From JBBFMJ01 sp037441225 (lineage in GTDB: Bacteria; Acidobacteriota; Thermoanaerobaculia; UBA2201), in assembly GCA_037441225.1 (NCBI GenBank), contig JBBISU010000076.1, forward strand, positions 1-15,315: 15,315 bases of DNA, in the 5' to 3' direction. The position numbers were made by a program, and so were the translations under genes. The first letter of the stretch is position 1. Every line of letters begins with the position of its first letter. This document shows positions 6,366-14,097 of the stretch, in pieces. A model generated the notes under the pieces. The model saw nothing but the letters and a program-made list of their open reading frames with translations, made no database searches and was not told the origin of the DNA.

Positions 6366-6395
6366 GAAATTTTTTTTGCAAAAATTATTGCTTAC
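6362..6395 (+). other. Imperfect stem-loop spanning the TPR gene stop and the thrS leader
   Basis: GTAAG (6362-6366, containing the TAA stop) can pair with CTTAC (6391-6395). Inside it, T residues at 6371-6375 can pair with the A5 run at 6380-6384, with bulges between. No U-tract follows, so it is not a standard terminator, and it is far too small for a T-box. It might separate translation of the two genes or mark an mRNA processing point. An AT-rich coincidence is possible. Confidence 0.25.
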
Positions 6396-6416
6396 TAAAA
6401 ATAAGGAGATAATTTT

Positions 6417-8315
6417 ATGAAAATTAAAGTAACTTTTCCAAACGGGGAATTAATAGAAATAGAAAAAGGTCAAAACATTTTAGAGATTTTTCCTTCAAAA
6501 AGAATATATGCTGTTAAAATAAATGGGGTTTTAAGGGATTCATATACTCCCATTGAAGAGGATTGCAATCTGGAAATTTTAATGGAAGAAAACCTCGAAG
6601 CCCTTGATATTTTAAGGCATTCCACTGCTCATTTAATGGCTCACTCTGTTTTAAGAATTTACAAAGATGTAGAGTTTGCCATAGGTCCCACAATAGAAGA
6701 TGGCTTTTATTATGATTTTGATTTAAAGGAAACCTTGTCACCGGAGGATTTTCCAAAGATAGAAAAGGAGATGAGAAAAATAATTGAAGAAGATATCCCT
6801 ATAAGAAGGATAGAAATGAGCAAGATAGAAGCAAGAGAACTGTTAAAAAAAATGAAGGCAAAATTTAAATTAGAAATGCTTGAAGAAATAAAAGAAGATG
6901 TAGTTTCTTTTTACAAACAAGGAGATTTTATTGATTGGTGCAGAGGTCCTCATCTTCCTTCAACAGGTTATATAAAATACTTTAAATTATTAAAAGTTGC
7001 AGGTGCTTATTGGAGAGGAGATGAAAGAAGGGAAATGCTTCAAAGGATTTATGGAACTGCTTTTTTTAAAAAAGAAGAGTTGGAAGAGTATTTAAAATTC
7101 TTAGAAGAAGCACAAAAAAGAGACCATAAAAGGATTGGAAAAATTTGTAAATTATGGTCTTTCCATCAAGAAGCCCCTGGTTTTCCCTTTTTTTTGCCTT
7201 ATGGTATGAAGATTTATGATAAGCTTGTAAATTATATTAAAGAAAAGCATTTTGAGAAAGATTATGTTCAAGTTAAAGGACCTTTGATATTAAATGAAGA
7301 ACTATGGAAGAGATCAGGGCATTGGGAACATTTTAAAGAAAATATGTATTTCACTGAAATTGATGAGGTCTCTTATGCTGTAAAACCAATGAACTGCCCA
7401 GGGCATATCTTGATATACAGGGAAGACCTTCGTTCTTATAAAGATTTACCCTTAAAGTTTTTTGAGTTGGGCTTTGTCCATAGACATGAAAAAAGTGGAG
7501 TTTTAAATGGGCTTTTAAGGGTAAGAGCTTTTACACAAGATGATGCCCATATTTTTTGTTCAGTAGATCAAATAAAAGATGTTATTAAAGAAGTGCTTTT
7601 AATGGTTTTTGAAATTTATAAGGATTTTGGCTTTAAAGATTTTTCAGTTGCTTTATCCACTATGCCAGATAAAGCAATGGGTTCAAAAGAATTATGGGAG
7701 AGAGCAGAAAATGCCTTAAAAGATGCATTATCGGATCTTAAAATAGATTACAAACTAAAGCCAAAGGAAGGCGCCTTTTATGGACCAAAAATTGATTTTA
7801 CAATAAAAGATTCTTTAAAAAGGGATTGGCAATGTGGTACAATCCAGTTAGATTTTTCCCTCCCTGAAAGGTTTGAATTGGAATATATGGAAAAAGATGG
7901 AAAGATGGCAAGGCCTGTTATGGTTCATAGAGCAATACTTGGTTCCCTTGAAAGGTTTATTGCAATTTTGACAGAAAATTATGGCGGCTCTTTTCCTTTA
8001 TGGATTTCTCCAAGACAAATAGCAGTCCTCCCTGTTTCTGAAAAGAGATTTGGAGATTATGCAAAGGAAGTGGTAGAAATTTTGAGAAAAGAAGGATTTT
8101 ATGTGGAGGCAGATTTAAGAGATGAAAGTTTAGGGAAAAAAATCAGAGAAGCAACACAACTTAAAACAAATTATTTGTTTATAGTTGGAGAAAGGGAGGA
8201 AAAAAATAAATCTGTTTCAGTGAGGACAAGGGAAGGGGTGGATTTGGGTAATTTTCAGTTAAAGGAAATAATTGAAAGATTAAAAAAAGAAATAGAAAAT
8301 AAGGGGGCATTATGA
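6417..8315 (+). CDS. thrS: Threonyl-tRNA synthetase
   Basis: A 632-residue class II synthetase that charges tRNA-Thr in the cytoplasm. The order is a TGS domain (about 1-60), an editing domain with His68, His72, Cys175 and His179 (in HSTAH and WCRGPH), a catalytic core and a C-terminal anticodon-binding domain (from about 533). The zinc ligands that select threonine are Cys327 (MNCPGH), His378 (DDAHIF) and His504 (VMVHRAILGS). All three are shifted by exactly seven from E. coli Cys334, His385 and His511. Length is normal and all domains are present, so it should be a full editing enzyme. AAGGAGA (6403-6409) lies seven bases before the ATG. The 51-bp gap to the TPR gene has no T-box-like leader. 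The stop overlaps the tdh start by 4 bp. Confidence 0.97.
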   Translation: MKIKVTFPNGELIEIEKGQNILEIFPSKRIYAVKINGVLRDSYTPIEEDCNLEILMEENLEALDILRHSTAHLMAHSVLRIYKDVEFAIGPTIEDGFYYDFDLKETLSPEDFPKIEKEMRKIIEEDIPIRRIEMSKIEARELLKKMKAKFKLEMLEEIKEDVVSFYKQGDFIDWCRGPHLPSTGYIKYFKLLKVAGAYWRGDERREMLQRIYGTAFFKKEELEEYLKFLEEAQKRDHKRIGKICKLWSFHQEAPGFPFFLPYGMKIYDKLVNYIKEKHFEKDYVQVKGPLILNEELWKRSGHWEHFKENMYFTEIDEVSYAVKPMNCPGHILIYREDLRSYKDLPLKFFELGFVHRHEKSGVLNGLLRVRAFTQDDAHIFCSVDQIKDVIKEVLLMVFEIYKDFGFKDFSVALSTMPDKAMGSKELWERAENALKDALSDLKIDYKLKPKEGAFYGPKIDFTIKDSLKRDWQCGTIQLDFSLPERFELEYMEKDGKMARPVMVHRAILGSLERFIAILTENYGGSFPLWISPRQIAVLPVSEKRFGDYAKEVVEILRKEGFYVEADLRDESLGKKIREATQLKTNYLFIVGEREEKNKSVSVRTREGVDLGNFQLKEIIERLKKEIENKGAL

Positions 8316-9400
8316 AAAAAATGAAGGCAGTTTTAAAGATAAATAGAGAAGAAGGTAAAAAAGGTACAGAGATAGGGGAAGCAGAAATTCCTGAACCTTG
8401 TGAAGGAGAAGTATTGATAAAAGTAAAAGCAACTTCAATTTGTGGGACTGATAGGCATATATATAAATCAGATCCATCAATTTTAAAGAGTTTAAAAATT
8501 CCAGTTATTTATGGCCATGAATTTTGTGGAAACATTTATTCTTTTGGTCCAAGTACAAAGAGCAATTTTTTTAAGGAAGGCGACTATGTTTCTGCTGAAA
8601 TGCATAAAGTTTGTGGATTTTGTTTTCAATGCAGGACTGGAAGGGGACATATCTGTGAAAATACAAAAATATTAGGAGTTCATGATAATGGATGTTTTGC
8701 TGAATTTGTGAAAGTTCCAATAAATAATTTAGTAAAACTTAATGAAAATTTAAAACCAGAAATAGCTTCTTTTTTAGATGCTCTTGGTAATGCTGTTCAT
8801 ACAATATATCCAGTCCAAATTTCTGGAAAGAATGTTTTAATCCTTGGCTATGGACCAATTGGTGCTATGGCATCTTCCCTTTGTGAATTTTTAAAAGCAA
8901 AAAAAGTAATAATTACAGAATTAAGTAGTGAAGTTATTTCAATTGCAAAAAATTGGATTGAAAAAAATAATTTAAAGGAAAGGGTTTTTGTAATTGATGT
9001 GAAGGGAAAAAATTTGGAAGAAATATCAAAAGAAATTCTAAATATATGTCCAGAAGGAATAGATACAGTTCTTGAAATCTCAGGGGCAGAAAGTGCTTTA
9101 AATTTGGGTTTAAAAGTTATAAGAAGGGGAGGGGAAGTATCCCTTTTAGGTATTCCTTCTAAAGATAATATAAATATTTTAGATTATACAAATGATGTAA
9201 TTTTTAAAGGAATAAATCTTTATGCAATAATTGGAAGGAGGATGTTTGGGACCTGGTATCAAATGCTTGATTTCCTTGAAAGCGGATTAGAATTATCACA
9301 TATTCCAAATAAAATTTATAGAGGACTTGAAAATTTCTTTGAAGGAATGGAAGATTTTATCTCCCATAAAGCCCTAAAGGTAGTTTTTTTTATTGGATGA
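8312..9400 (+). CDS. tdh: L-threonine 3-dehydrogenase (zinc-dependent MDR family)
   Basis: A 362-residue medium-chain dehydrogenase that oxidises L-threonine to 2-amino-3-ketobutyrate with NAD+. Catalytic zinc ligands are Cys44, His69 and Glu70 (ICGTD, GHEFCG). The structural zinc loop has Cys101, 104, 107 and 115. His98 just before it matches the E. coli His90 position linked to threonine specificity. The Rossmann motif GYGPIG starts at 179, and Glu203 at the end of the second strand favours NAD+ over NADP+. The RRMFGTWYQM segment (309-318) is typical of threonine dehydrogenases rather than sorbitol or alcohol dehydrogenases. It starts with an ATGA overlap with thrS, preceded by a GGGGG run. 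The usual partner kbl (2-amino-3-ketobutyrate CoA ligase) is not in the window. Confidence 0.88.
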   Translation: MKKMKAVLKINREEGKKGTEIGEAEIPEPCEGEVLIKVKATSICGTDRHIYKSDPSILKSLKIPVIYGHEFCGNIYSFGPSTKSNFFKEGDYVSAEMHKVCGFCFQCRTGRGHICENTKILGVHDNGCFAEFVKVPINNLVKLNENLKPEIASFLDALGNAVHTIYPVQISGKNVLILGYGPIGAMASSLCEFLKAKKVIITELSSEVISIAKNWIEKNNLKERVFVIDVKGKNLEEISKEILNICPEGIDTVLEISGAESALNLGLKVIRRGGEVSLLGIPSKDNINILDYTNDVIFKGINLYAIIGRRMFGTWYQMLDFLESGLELSHIPNKIYRGLENFFEGMEDFISHKALKVVFFIG

Positions 9401-10953
9401 AGTTTTTATTTTTTTTACTCTTTTTTCCATTAAGTTTAATTTCAAAAGAAAAGTTAATTGAAAAAATAGTATTAAATAGACAGGAAATTTTTGATACATC
9501 AAAAAAAGAAGAATCTGGGTGGATTTATAGAACTGCAAATTTTTTACACATTTTAAGTAAAGAAAATTACATAAGGAGAGAACTTACTTTTAAAGAAGGC
9601 GACCCTTGTGATCCCTTAAATTTTGAAGAAAGTGAAAGGAAGCTTAGAAGGACAGGGCTCCTCAATCCTGTTTCAATAAATTATGAAGAAACAGAGGGTG
9701 GCTGTATTGTTTATGTAAATACAAGGGATACCTGGACAACAAAGCCAGGTATCTCTTTTAGTGCCCAGGGTGGTGAAACAACTTATTCAGTCGAATTAGA
9801 AGAAAACCATTTTTTAGGTTTAGGAAAAAACCTCCTTTTGTCATTTGAAAAAGAGATAAATGACAGGGTTTATCTTTTATCTTATGATGATCCACAACTT
9901 TTTAATTCAACCTTAGATGGTGGTTTTTCTTTATGGAATACAAATGAGGGTTCTGGGCATTCTTATTATTTTTCCCAACCCTTTGACCATATAAATGTAA
10001 AAAAGGGGTTTGATTTGGTAATTTTTAGGGAAAGAAGAGAATTTACATTATACTGGGAAGGGGAAAAGGCATATACTTATATTTTAAGAAAAAATAATTT
10101 TAATTTAAAATTTGGCAAAAGGATTGGTTTTAAGGAAAATGAAGCTTTTAGATTTTATGTTTTTTTTGAAAGGTTGGGGAGGGATTTTGTTTCAGATAAA
10201 ATAATAATAGAAGGGAATCCTTTTAAAGAAGATGAATCTTATAATTTTCTTTTTCTTGGCTTTGCTTTTGAAAAGATAAAAGCAAGGTACATAAAAACAA
10301 AAGGTCTTATTGGCTTTACTTCTGACGAGGACTTTTTATTGGGCCCGAAATATTTTTTTCAGTGTGGCTTTTCATCTCCTATCTGGAATGGAGATGAAAG
10401 CCAGCTTATAAGGTTTTCTTATGAAGATGGAAAATATAAAAATAAACTTTTCTGGCAGAGAAAATTTAAATTTGATTTAAAGACATTAAATGAAAAGTTT
10501 TATAATTCTTACTATTCAGTTTTTTCAAATATTTTTTATCCTTTAAACCAAAAGGCAACTTTAATCTTTGCAACTCAATTTGATGGTTTTATTAATCCAA
10601 ATTTAGATGGAGTATTATATATTGGAAATATGGAGGGACAAAGGGGGTACAAAATAAATGTAGATACAGGTTCAAAGAGGTTCAGGGTGACTTTAATGGA
10701 AAAGAATTTAATTTTTTCAAATGTTTTATCTATTGCAAATATTGGAATTGCCTTTTTTGCTGATGGAGGAAAGGTTTGGGGATGGCAAAAAAGCTTTAAT
10801 GAAAGTGCCTTCTATTTTGATTTAGGGTTTGGAATAAGATTAGAAGTTTTAAGGTCTAAGGTTGCAAAACTTACAAGGATTGATTTTGGCTATGGTTTTA
10901 AAGAAAAAAAAGGTTTTCAAATTTCCATTGCTTCAAGTGAATGGTTTTTTTAA
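9397..10953 (+). CDS. Omp85-like outer-membrane beta-barrel protein with one POTRA-like domain
   Basis: A 518-residue protein. A hydrophobic N-terminus (about 1-16) looks like a signal peptide. Residues about 45-115 form a single POTRA-like module (IRRELTFKEGD, then an ERKLRRTGLLNPV helix and a strand), with Cys71 and Cys103 placed for a possible disulfide. The rest is alternating aromatic/hydrophobic strands typical of a barrel. GQRGYK at 414-419 matches the Omp85 loop-6 'RGF/RGY' motif, and the protein ends in Trp-Phe-Phe, as expected of a C-terminal beta-signal. BamA usually has five POTRA domains and TamA three, so this is a short relative, perhaps of the surface-antigen/patatin-associated group. 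Substrate unknown. It starts with an ATGA overlap with tdh and only a weak ribosome site, so it is likely translationally coupled. Confidence 0.75.
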   Translation: MKFLFFLLFFPLSLISKEKLIEKIVLNRQEIFDTSKKEESGWIYRTANFLHILSKENYIRRELTFKEGDPCDPLNFEESERKLRRTGLLNPVSINYEETEGGCIVYVNTRDTWTTKPGISFSAQGGETTYSVELEENHFLGLGKNLLLSFEKEINDRVYLLSYDDPQLFNSTLDGGFSLWNTNEGSGHSYYFSQPFDHINVKKGFDLVIFRERREFTLYWEGEKAYTYILRKNNFNLKFGKRIGFKENEAFRFYVFFERLGRDFVSDKIIIEGNPFKEDESYNFLFLGFAFEKIKARYIKTKGLIGFTSDEDFLLGPKYFFQCGFSSPIWNGDESQLIRFSYEDGKYKNKLFWQRKFKFDLKTLNEKFYNSYYSVFSNIFYPLNQKATLIFATQFDGFINPNLDGVLYIGNMEGQRGYKINVDTGSKRFRVTLMEKNLIFSNVLSIANIGIAFFADGGKVWGWQKSFNESAFYFDLGFGIRLEVLRSKVAKLTRIDFGYGFKEKKGFQISIASSEWFF

Positions 10954-10955
10954 TT

Positions 10956-10984
10956 TTGACATATTTTTTATTATAAGATAAAAT
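10956..10984 (+). promoter_or_regulatory. Strong sigma-70-type promoter for kdsB-pyrG-kdsA-kdsD
   Basis: A perfect TTGACA (10956-10961), an optimal 17-bp spacer and TAAAAT (10979-10984, five of six). It begins two bases after the stop codon of the barrel gene. The predicted transcription start, 10990-10991, falls on the GTG start codon of kdsB. This is the clearest promoter in the window. Confidence 0.75.
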
Positions 10985-10989
10985 TAATT

Positions 10990-11703
10990 GTGTCCTGTCT
11001 TATTGTTATTCCAGCAAGGTTGGCTTCTACAAGGTTTTATGGAAAACCGCTCCATAATCTATTGGGAAAACCAATGATTCAATGGGTATGGGAAAAGGCA
11101 ATGCAATTAAAGGATGTAGATGTAATAGTTGCAACGGATTCAGAAGAGATAAAGGAAAAAGTAGATGGATTTGGTGGAAAGGCAGTTTTGACTTCAAAAG
11201 ATTGTAAATCTGGAACAGATAGGGTTGCAGAAGTTGCAAAGGCTTATATTTCTGATTATTATATAAATTTGCAAGGAGACGAACCATTAATAAAGATGGA
11301 AACCTTAAAGAAATTCAAAGAAGCACTCCTTATAGGTTATGAAATGGCAACAATGGATTATCCCTTAGATGAATTTTCTGCAAAAGATCCAAATGTTGTA
11401 AAGGTTGTAAAGGATGAAAAAAATTTTGCCCTTTATTTTTCAAGGGCTGAAATTCCCTATCCAAGAAATTTTAGTTCTTTTAGAAAGCATATAGGAATTT
11501 ATGGATACAAAAGGGATATTCTTTTAAAATTTGTATCCCTTCCACCTTCTCCATTAGAAGAAGCAGAAGGACTGGAGCAATTGAGGGCATTATATTATGG
11601 AATTAAAATTTATGTAGAAGAAGCACCCTTTGATTCTTTATCTGTTGATACGCCAGAAGATGCAAAAAAAGTAGAAGAAATTCTAAAAAAGGGGGAAAGA
11701 TAA
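10990..11703 (+). CDS. kdsB: 3-deoxy-manno-octulosonate cytidylyltransferase (CMP-Kdo synthetase)
   Basis: A 237-residue enzyme that joins Kdo and CTP to give CMP-Kdo, the activated sugar for lipopolysaccharide core assembly. Motifs: IPARLASTR with Arg10 and Lys19 for nucleotide binding, GTDR at 75-78, NLQGDEPL with Asp97, and SVDTPED with Asp220. The two aspartates correspond to the magnesium ligands of E. coli KdsB. The start is GTG at 10990. No other start fits, because the IPAR motif begins at residue 7 and the next Met is residue 29. There is no Shine-Dalgarno sequence, and the -10 box ends five bases upstream, so the message is probably leaderless. Its stop codon shares one base with the pyrG start. 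Confidence 0.95.
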   Translation: MSCLIVIPARLASTRFYGKPLHNLLGKPMIQWVWEKAMQLKDVDVIVATDSEEIKEKVDGFGGKAVLTSKDCKSGTDRVAEVAKAYISDYYINLQGDEPLIKMETLKKFKEALLIGYEMATMDYPLDEFSAKDPNVVKVVKDEKNFALYFSRAEIPYPRNFSSFRKHIGIYGYKRDILLKFVSLPPSPLEEAEGLEQLRALYYGIKIYVEEAPFDSLSVDTPEDAKKVEEILKKGER

Positions 11704-13325
11704 TGCAAACGAAATATATTTTTATAACAGGTGGCGTTGTTTCATCAATTGGAAAAGGGATAACTGCCTCATCAATTGGAACAATTTTGGAAGCAAGGGG
11801 ATTTTCTGTTGATTTCATTAAATTTGACCCTTATATAAATGTAGATCCAGGTACAATGTCACCTTTTCAACATGGAGAGGTCTATGTAACAGAAGATGGG
11901 GCAGAAACTGATCTGGATTTAGGTCATTATGAAAGGTTTACATCAATTACAACTTCCAAGTTAAACAATTATACAACTGGAAAGATTTATCAACAGGTAA
12001 TTGAAAAGGAAAGGAAAGGGGAGTATTTAGGTTCAACTGTCCAAATAATTCCACACATAACAGATGAAATTAAAAATTGTATCAAAAGGATATCAGAAGA
12101 AAAAGATATAATCATTGTTGAAATTGGAGGAACTGTTGGAGATATAGAATCCCTTCCATTCCTTGAAGCAATAAGACAGTTCAGGCAAGAGGTGGGCAGG
12201 GGGAATTCAATAAATATCCATGTAACATTAGTACCTTTCATAAAGTCAGCCCATGAACTGAAGACAAAGCCAACCCAGCATTCTGTAAAAGAATTACAAT
12301 CAATTGGTATCCAACCAGATATAATTATTTGCAGATCTGAAAAAACTTTACCTTCTGATGTTAAAGAAAAAATTGCTCTTTTTTGCAATGTTCCAAAGAA
12401 TTGTGTAATTGGGGAAGAAGATGCAGAACTTATTTATGAAGTACCTCTTCAACTTATAAGAGAAGGGTTAGATGAACAAATCCTTGATCTCTTAAACCTT
12501 TCCCATCCACCAAAAAAAATTAAAAAATGGGAAGAAATGGTTTATAAAATTAAAAATCCAAAGGATAAGGTCAAAATAGGAATTGTTGGGAAATATACAA
12601 AGTATGGGGATTCATATAAAAGCTTAATTGAAGCATTGGTTCATGGGGGGATTGCAAATGATTTGGCGGTGGAAATTGTTTGGATTGACTCTGAGGACTT
12701 TGAAAAAGGAAAAAAGCAATTAAATATTTTAAAAGATATAGATGGTGTTTTAGTCCCAGGTGGTTTTGGAGAAAGGGGGAAGGAAGGAAAAATAAAAGCA
12801 ATAAAATTTATAAGGGAAAACAAAATTCCTTTTTTTGGTATTTGTTTAGGGCTTCAGACAGCAATAATTGAATTTTCAAGAAATGTTGCAGGGCTTTCAG
12901 GTGCAGATTCAACAGAATTTAATGAGTGTGCTCCACATAAAGTAATTGTAAAGCTTCCAGAACTTCTTTCAGTGGGGGATTTAGGTGGAACAATGAGGCT
13001 TGGAAGTTATGTTTGTATAATAAAAGAAGATTCCCTTGCTTTTAAGATTTATGGAAAAAAAGAAATTACAGAAAGGCACAGACATAGATATGAAGTAAAT
13101 ACTCAATATAGAGAAAAATTAGAAAAGGCAGGACTTACTTTTTCAGGTGAATCACCAGATAAGGTTTATATTGAAATAATTGAATTGAAAGACCATCCTT
13201 TTTTTATTGCTGTCCAGTTCCACCCTGAATTTAAATCAAGGCCCTTAAATCCCCATCCACTTTTTAAAAGTTTTGTAGAAGCTTCTCATATAAACAAGAA
13301 AGGAAAGATAGATGGAAAAAAATAA
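11703..13325 (+). CDS. pyrG: CTP synthase (glutamine-hydrolysing)
   Basis: A 540-residue cytosolic enzyme that converts UTP, ATP and glutamine to CTP. The N-terminal amidoligase domain (about 1-265) has the P-loop-like GGVVSSIGKGI at 10-20 and the FDPYINVDPGTM signature from 41. The C-terminal class I glutamine amidotransferase domain has the nucleophile Cys381 in GICLGLQ and the His507/Glu509 pair in QFHPEF. Length and motifs are complete. The ATG overlaps the kdsB stop by one base (TAATG), with a GGGGG run seven bases upstream as ribosome site. Placement between kdsB and kdsA is functionally sensible, since KdsB consumes CTP. Confidence 0.98.
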   Translation: MQTKYIFITGGVVSSIGKGITASSIGTILEARGFSVDFIKFDPYINVDPGTMSPFQHGEVYVTEDGAETDLDLGHYERFTSITTSKLNNYTTGKIYQQVIEKERKGEYLGSTVQIIPHITDEIKNCIKRISEEKDIIIVEIGGTVGDIESLPFLEAIRQFRQEVGRGNSINIHVTLVPFIKSAHELKTKPTQHSVKELQSIGIQPDIIICRSEKTLPSDVKEKIALFCNVPKNCVIGEEDAELIYEVPLQLIREGLDEQILDLLNLSHPPKKIKKWEEMVYKIKNPKDKVKIGIVGKYTKYGDSYKSLIEALVHGGIANDLAVEIVWIDSEDFEKGKKQLNILKDIDGVLVPGGFGERGKEGKIKAIKFIRENKIPFFGICLGLQTAIIEFSRNVAGLSGADSTEFNECAPHKVIVKLPELLSVGDLGGTMRLGSYVCIIKEDSLAFKIYGKKEITERHRHRYEVNTQYREKLEKAGLTFSGESPDKVYIEIIELKDHPFFIAVQFHPEFKSRPLNPHPLFKSFVEASHINKKGKIDGKK

Positions 13326-14097
13326 ATTTTATTTCTTTGCAGGTCCTTGTGTAATTGAAGGAGAAGAAAAAATTTTAAAACAAGTAGAGGTGATGATAAA
13401 GATTTTAAGTCCCTTTAATGATAAAATTTTTTGGGTTTTTAAAGCATCCTTTGATAAAGCAAATAGAACTTCCATTTCTTCTTTCAGGGGTGTTGGAATT
13501 GAAAGGGGGATTGAAGTTTTTAAGGAAATCAAAAGAAGGTTTAATCTTCCAATCATAACAGATGTCCATGAAACAAATCAAGTTGAAAAGATTTCAGAGG
13601 TTGTTGATTTTATTCAAATCCCTGCTTTTTTATGCAGACAAACGGATTTGCTTTTAGAAGCTGGTAAGACAAAAAAGCCTGTAAATATTAAAAAAGGCCA
13701 GTTTATGGCACCTGAAGATATGTATTATGCTGTTGAAAAAGTTAAAAAAGGTGGAAGTGAAGAAGTTTTTTTAACAGAAAGAGGTGCATCTTTTGGTTAT
13801 CATAATCTTGTTGTGGATATGAGATCTCTTTTAATTATGAAGAAATTTGGAAAAGTTATATATGATGGAACCCATTCTTTGCAAAAGCCCTCAGGTGAAG
13901 GTGGTTTTTCAGGTGGTGAAAGAGAATTTTTAGAGCCCCTGTGCAGAGCAGCAGTTGCAGTTGGAATAGATGGATTGTTTTTGGAAACCCATCCAGAGCC
14001 AGATAATGCATTATCGGATAGCAAAACACAATTTCCCTTAGAAAATTTAGGAAAATTATTAGAGACACTTTTAAGGATCAAGGAGGTTATAAAATGA
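13312..14097 (+). CDS. kdsA: Kdo-8-phosphate synthase, metal-dependent (class II) type
   Basis: A 261-residue enzyme that condenses phosphoenolpyruvate with arabinose 5-phosphate to form Kdo 8-phosphate. Family motifs are all present: KASFDKANRTS (44-54), TDVHE, IPAFLCRQTDLL, KKGQFMAPEDM, LTERGASFGYHN and KPSGEGGFSGG. Cys13 in AGPCVIE is the metal-ligand cysteine of the metal-dependent class. E. coli KdsA has Asn at this point. The other ligands fit too: His188, Glu225 and Asp236 correspond to Aquifex aeolicus His185, Glu222 and Asp233. The gene begins 14 bp inside pyrG, with AGGAAAG as a modest ribosome site, and overlaps kdsD by 4 bp. Confidence 0.97.
   Translation: MEKNKFYFFAGPCVIEGEEKILKQVEVMIKILSPFNDKIFWVFKASFDKANRTSISSFRGVGIERGIEVFKEIKRRFNLPIITDVHETNQVEKISEVVDFIQIPAFLCRQTDLLLEAGKTKKPVNIKKGQFMAPEDMYYAVEKVKKGGSEEVFLTERGASFGYHNLVVDMRSLLIMKKFGKVIYDGTHSLQKPSGEGGFSGGEREFLEPLCRAAVAVGIDGLFLETHPEPDNALSDSKTQFPLENLGKLLETLLRIKEVIK

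Noticed and set aside
6369..6377. U-tract of an intrinsic terminator between the TPR gene and thrS
   Set aside because: The T run has no GC-rich hairpin immediately before it; it lies inside a weak AU stem, so termination is unlikely.
6366..6416. T-box riboswitch upstream of thrS
   Set aside because: Only 51 bases separate the genes and there is no T-box sequence or antiterminator; a T-box leader needs far more room.
11990..12388. 132-codon minus-strand open frame inside pyrG
   Set aside because: It lies opposite strongly conserved CTP synthase sequence, and no family motif or Shine-Dalgarno sequence supports it.
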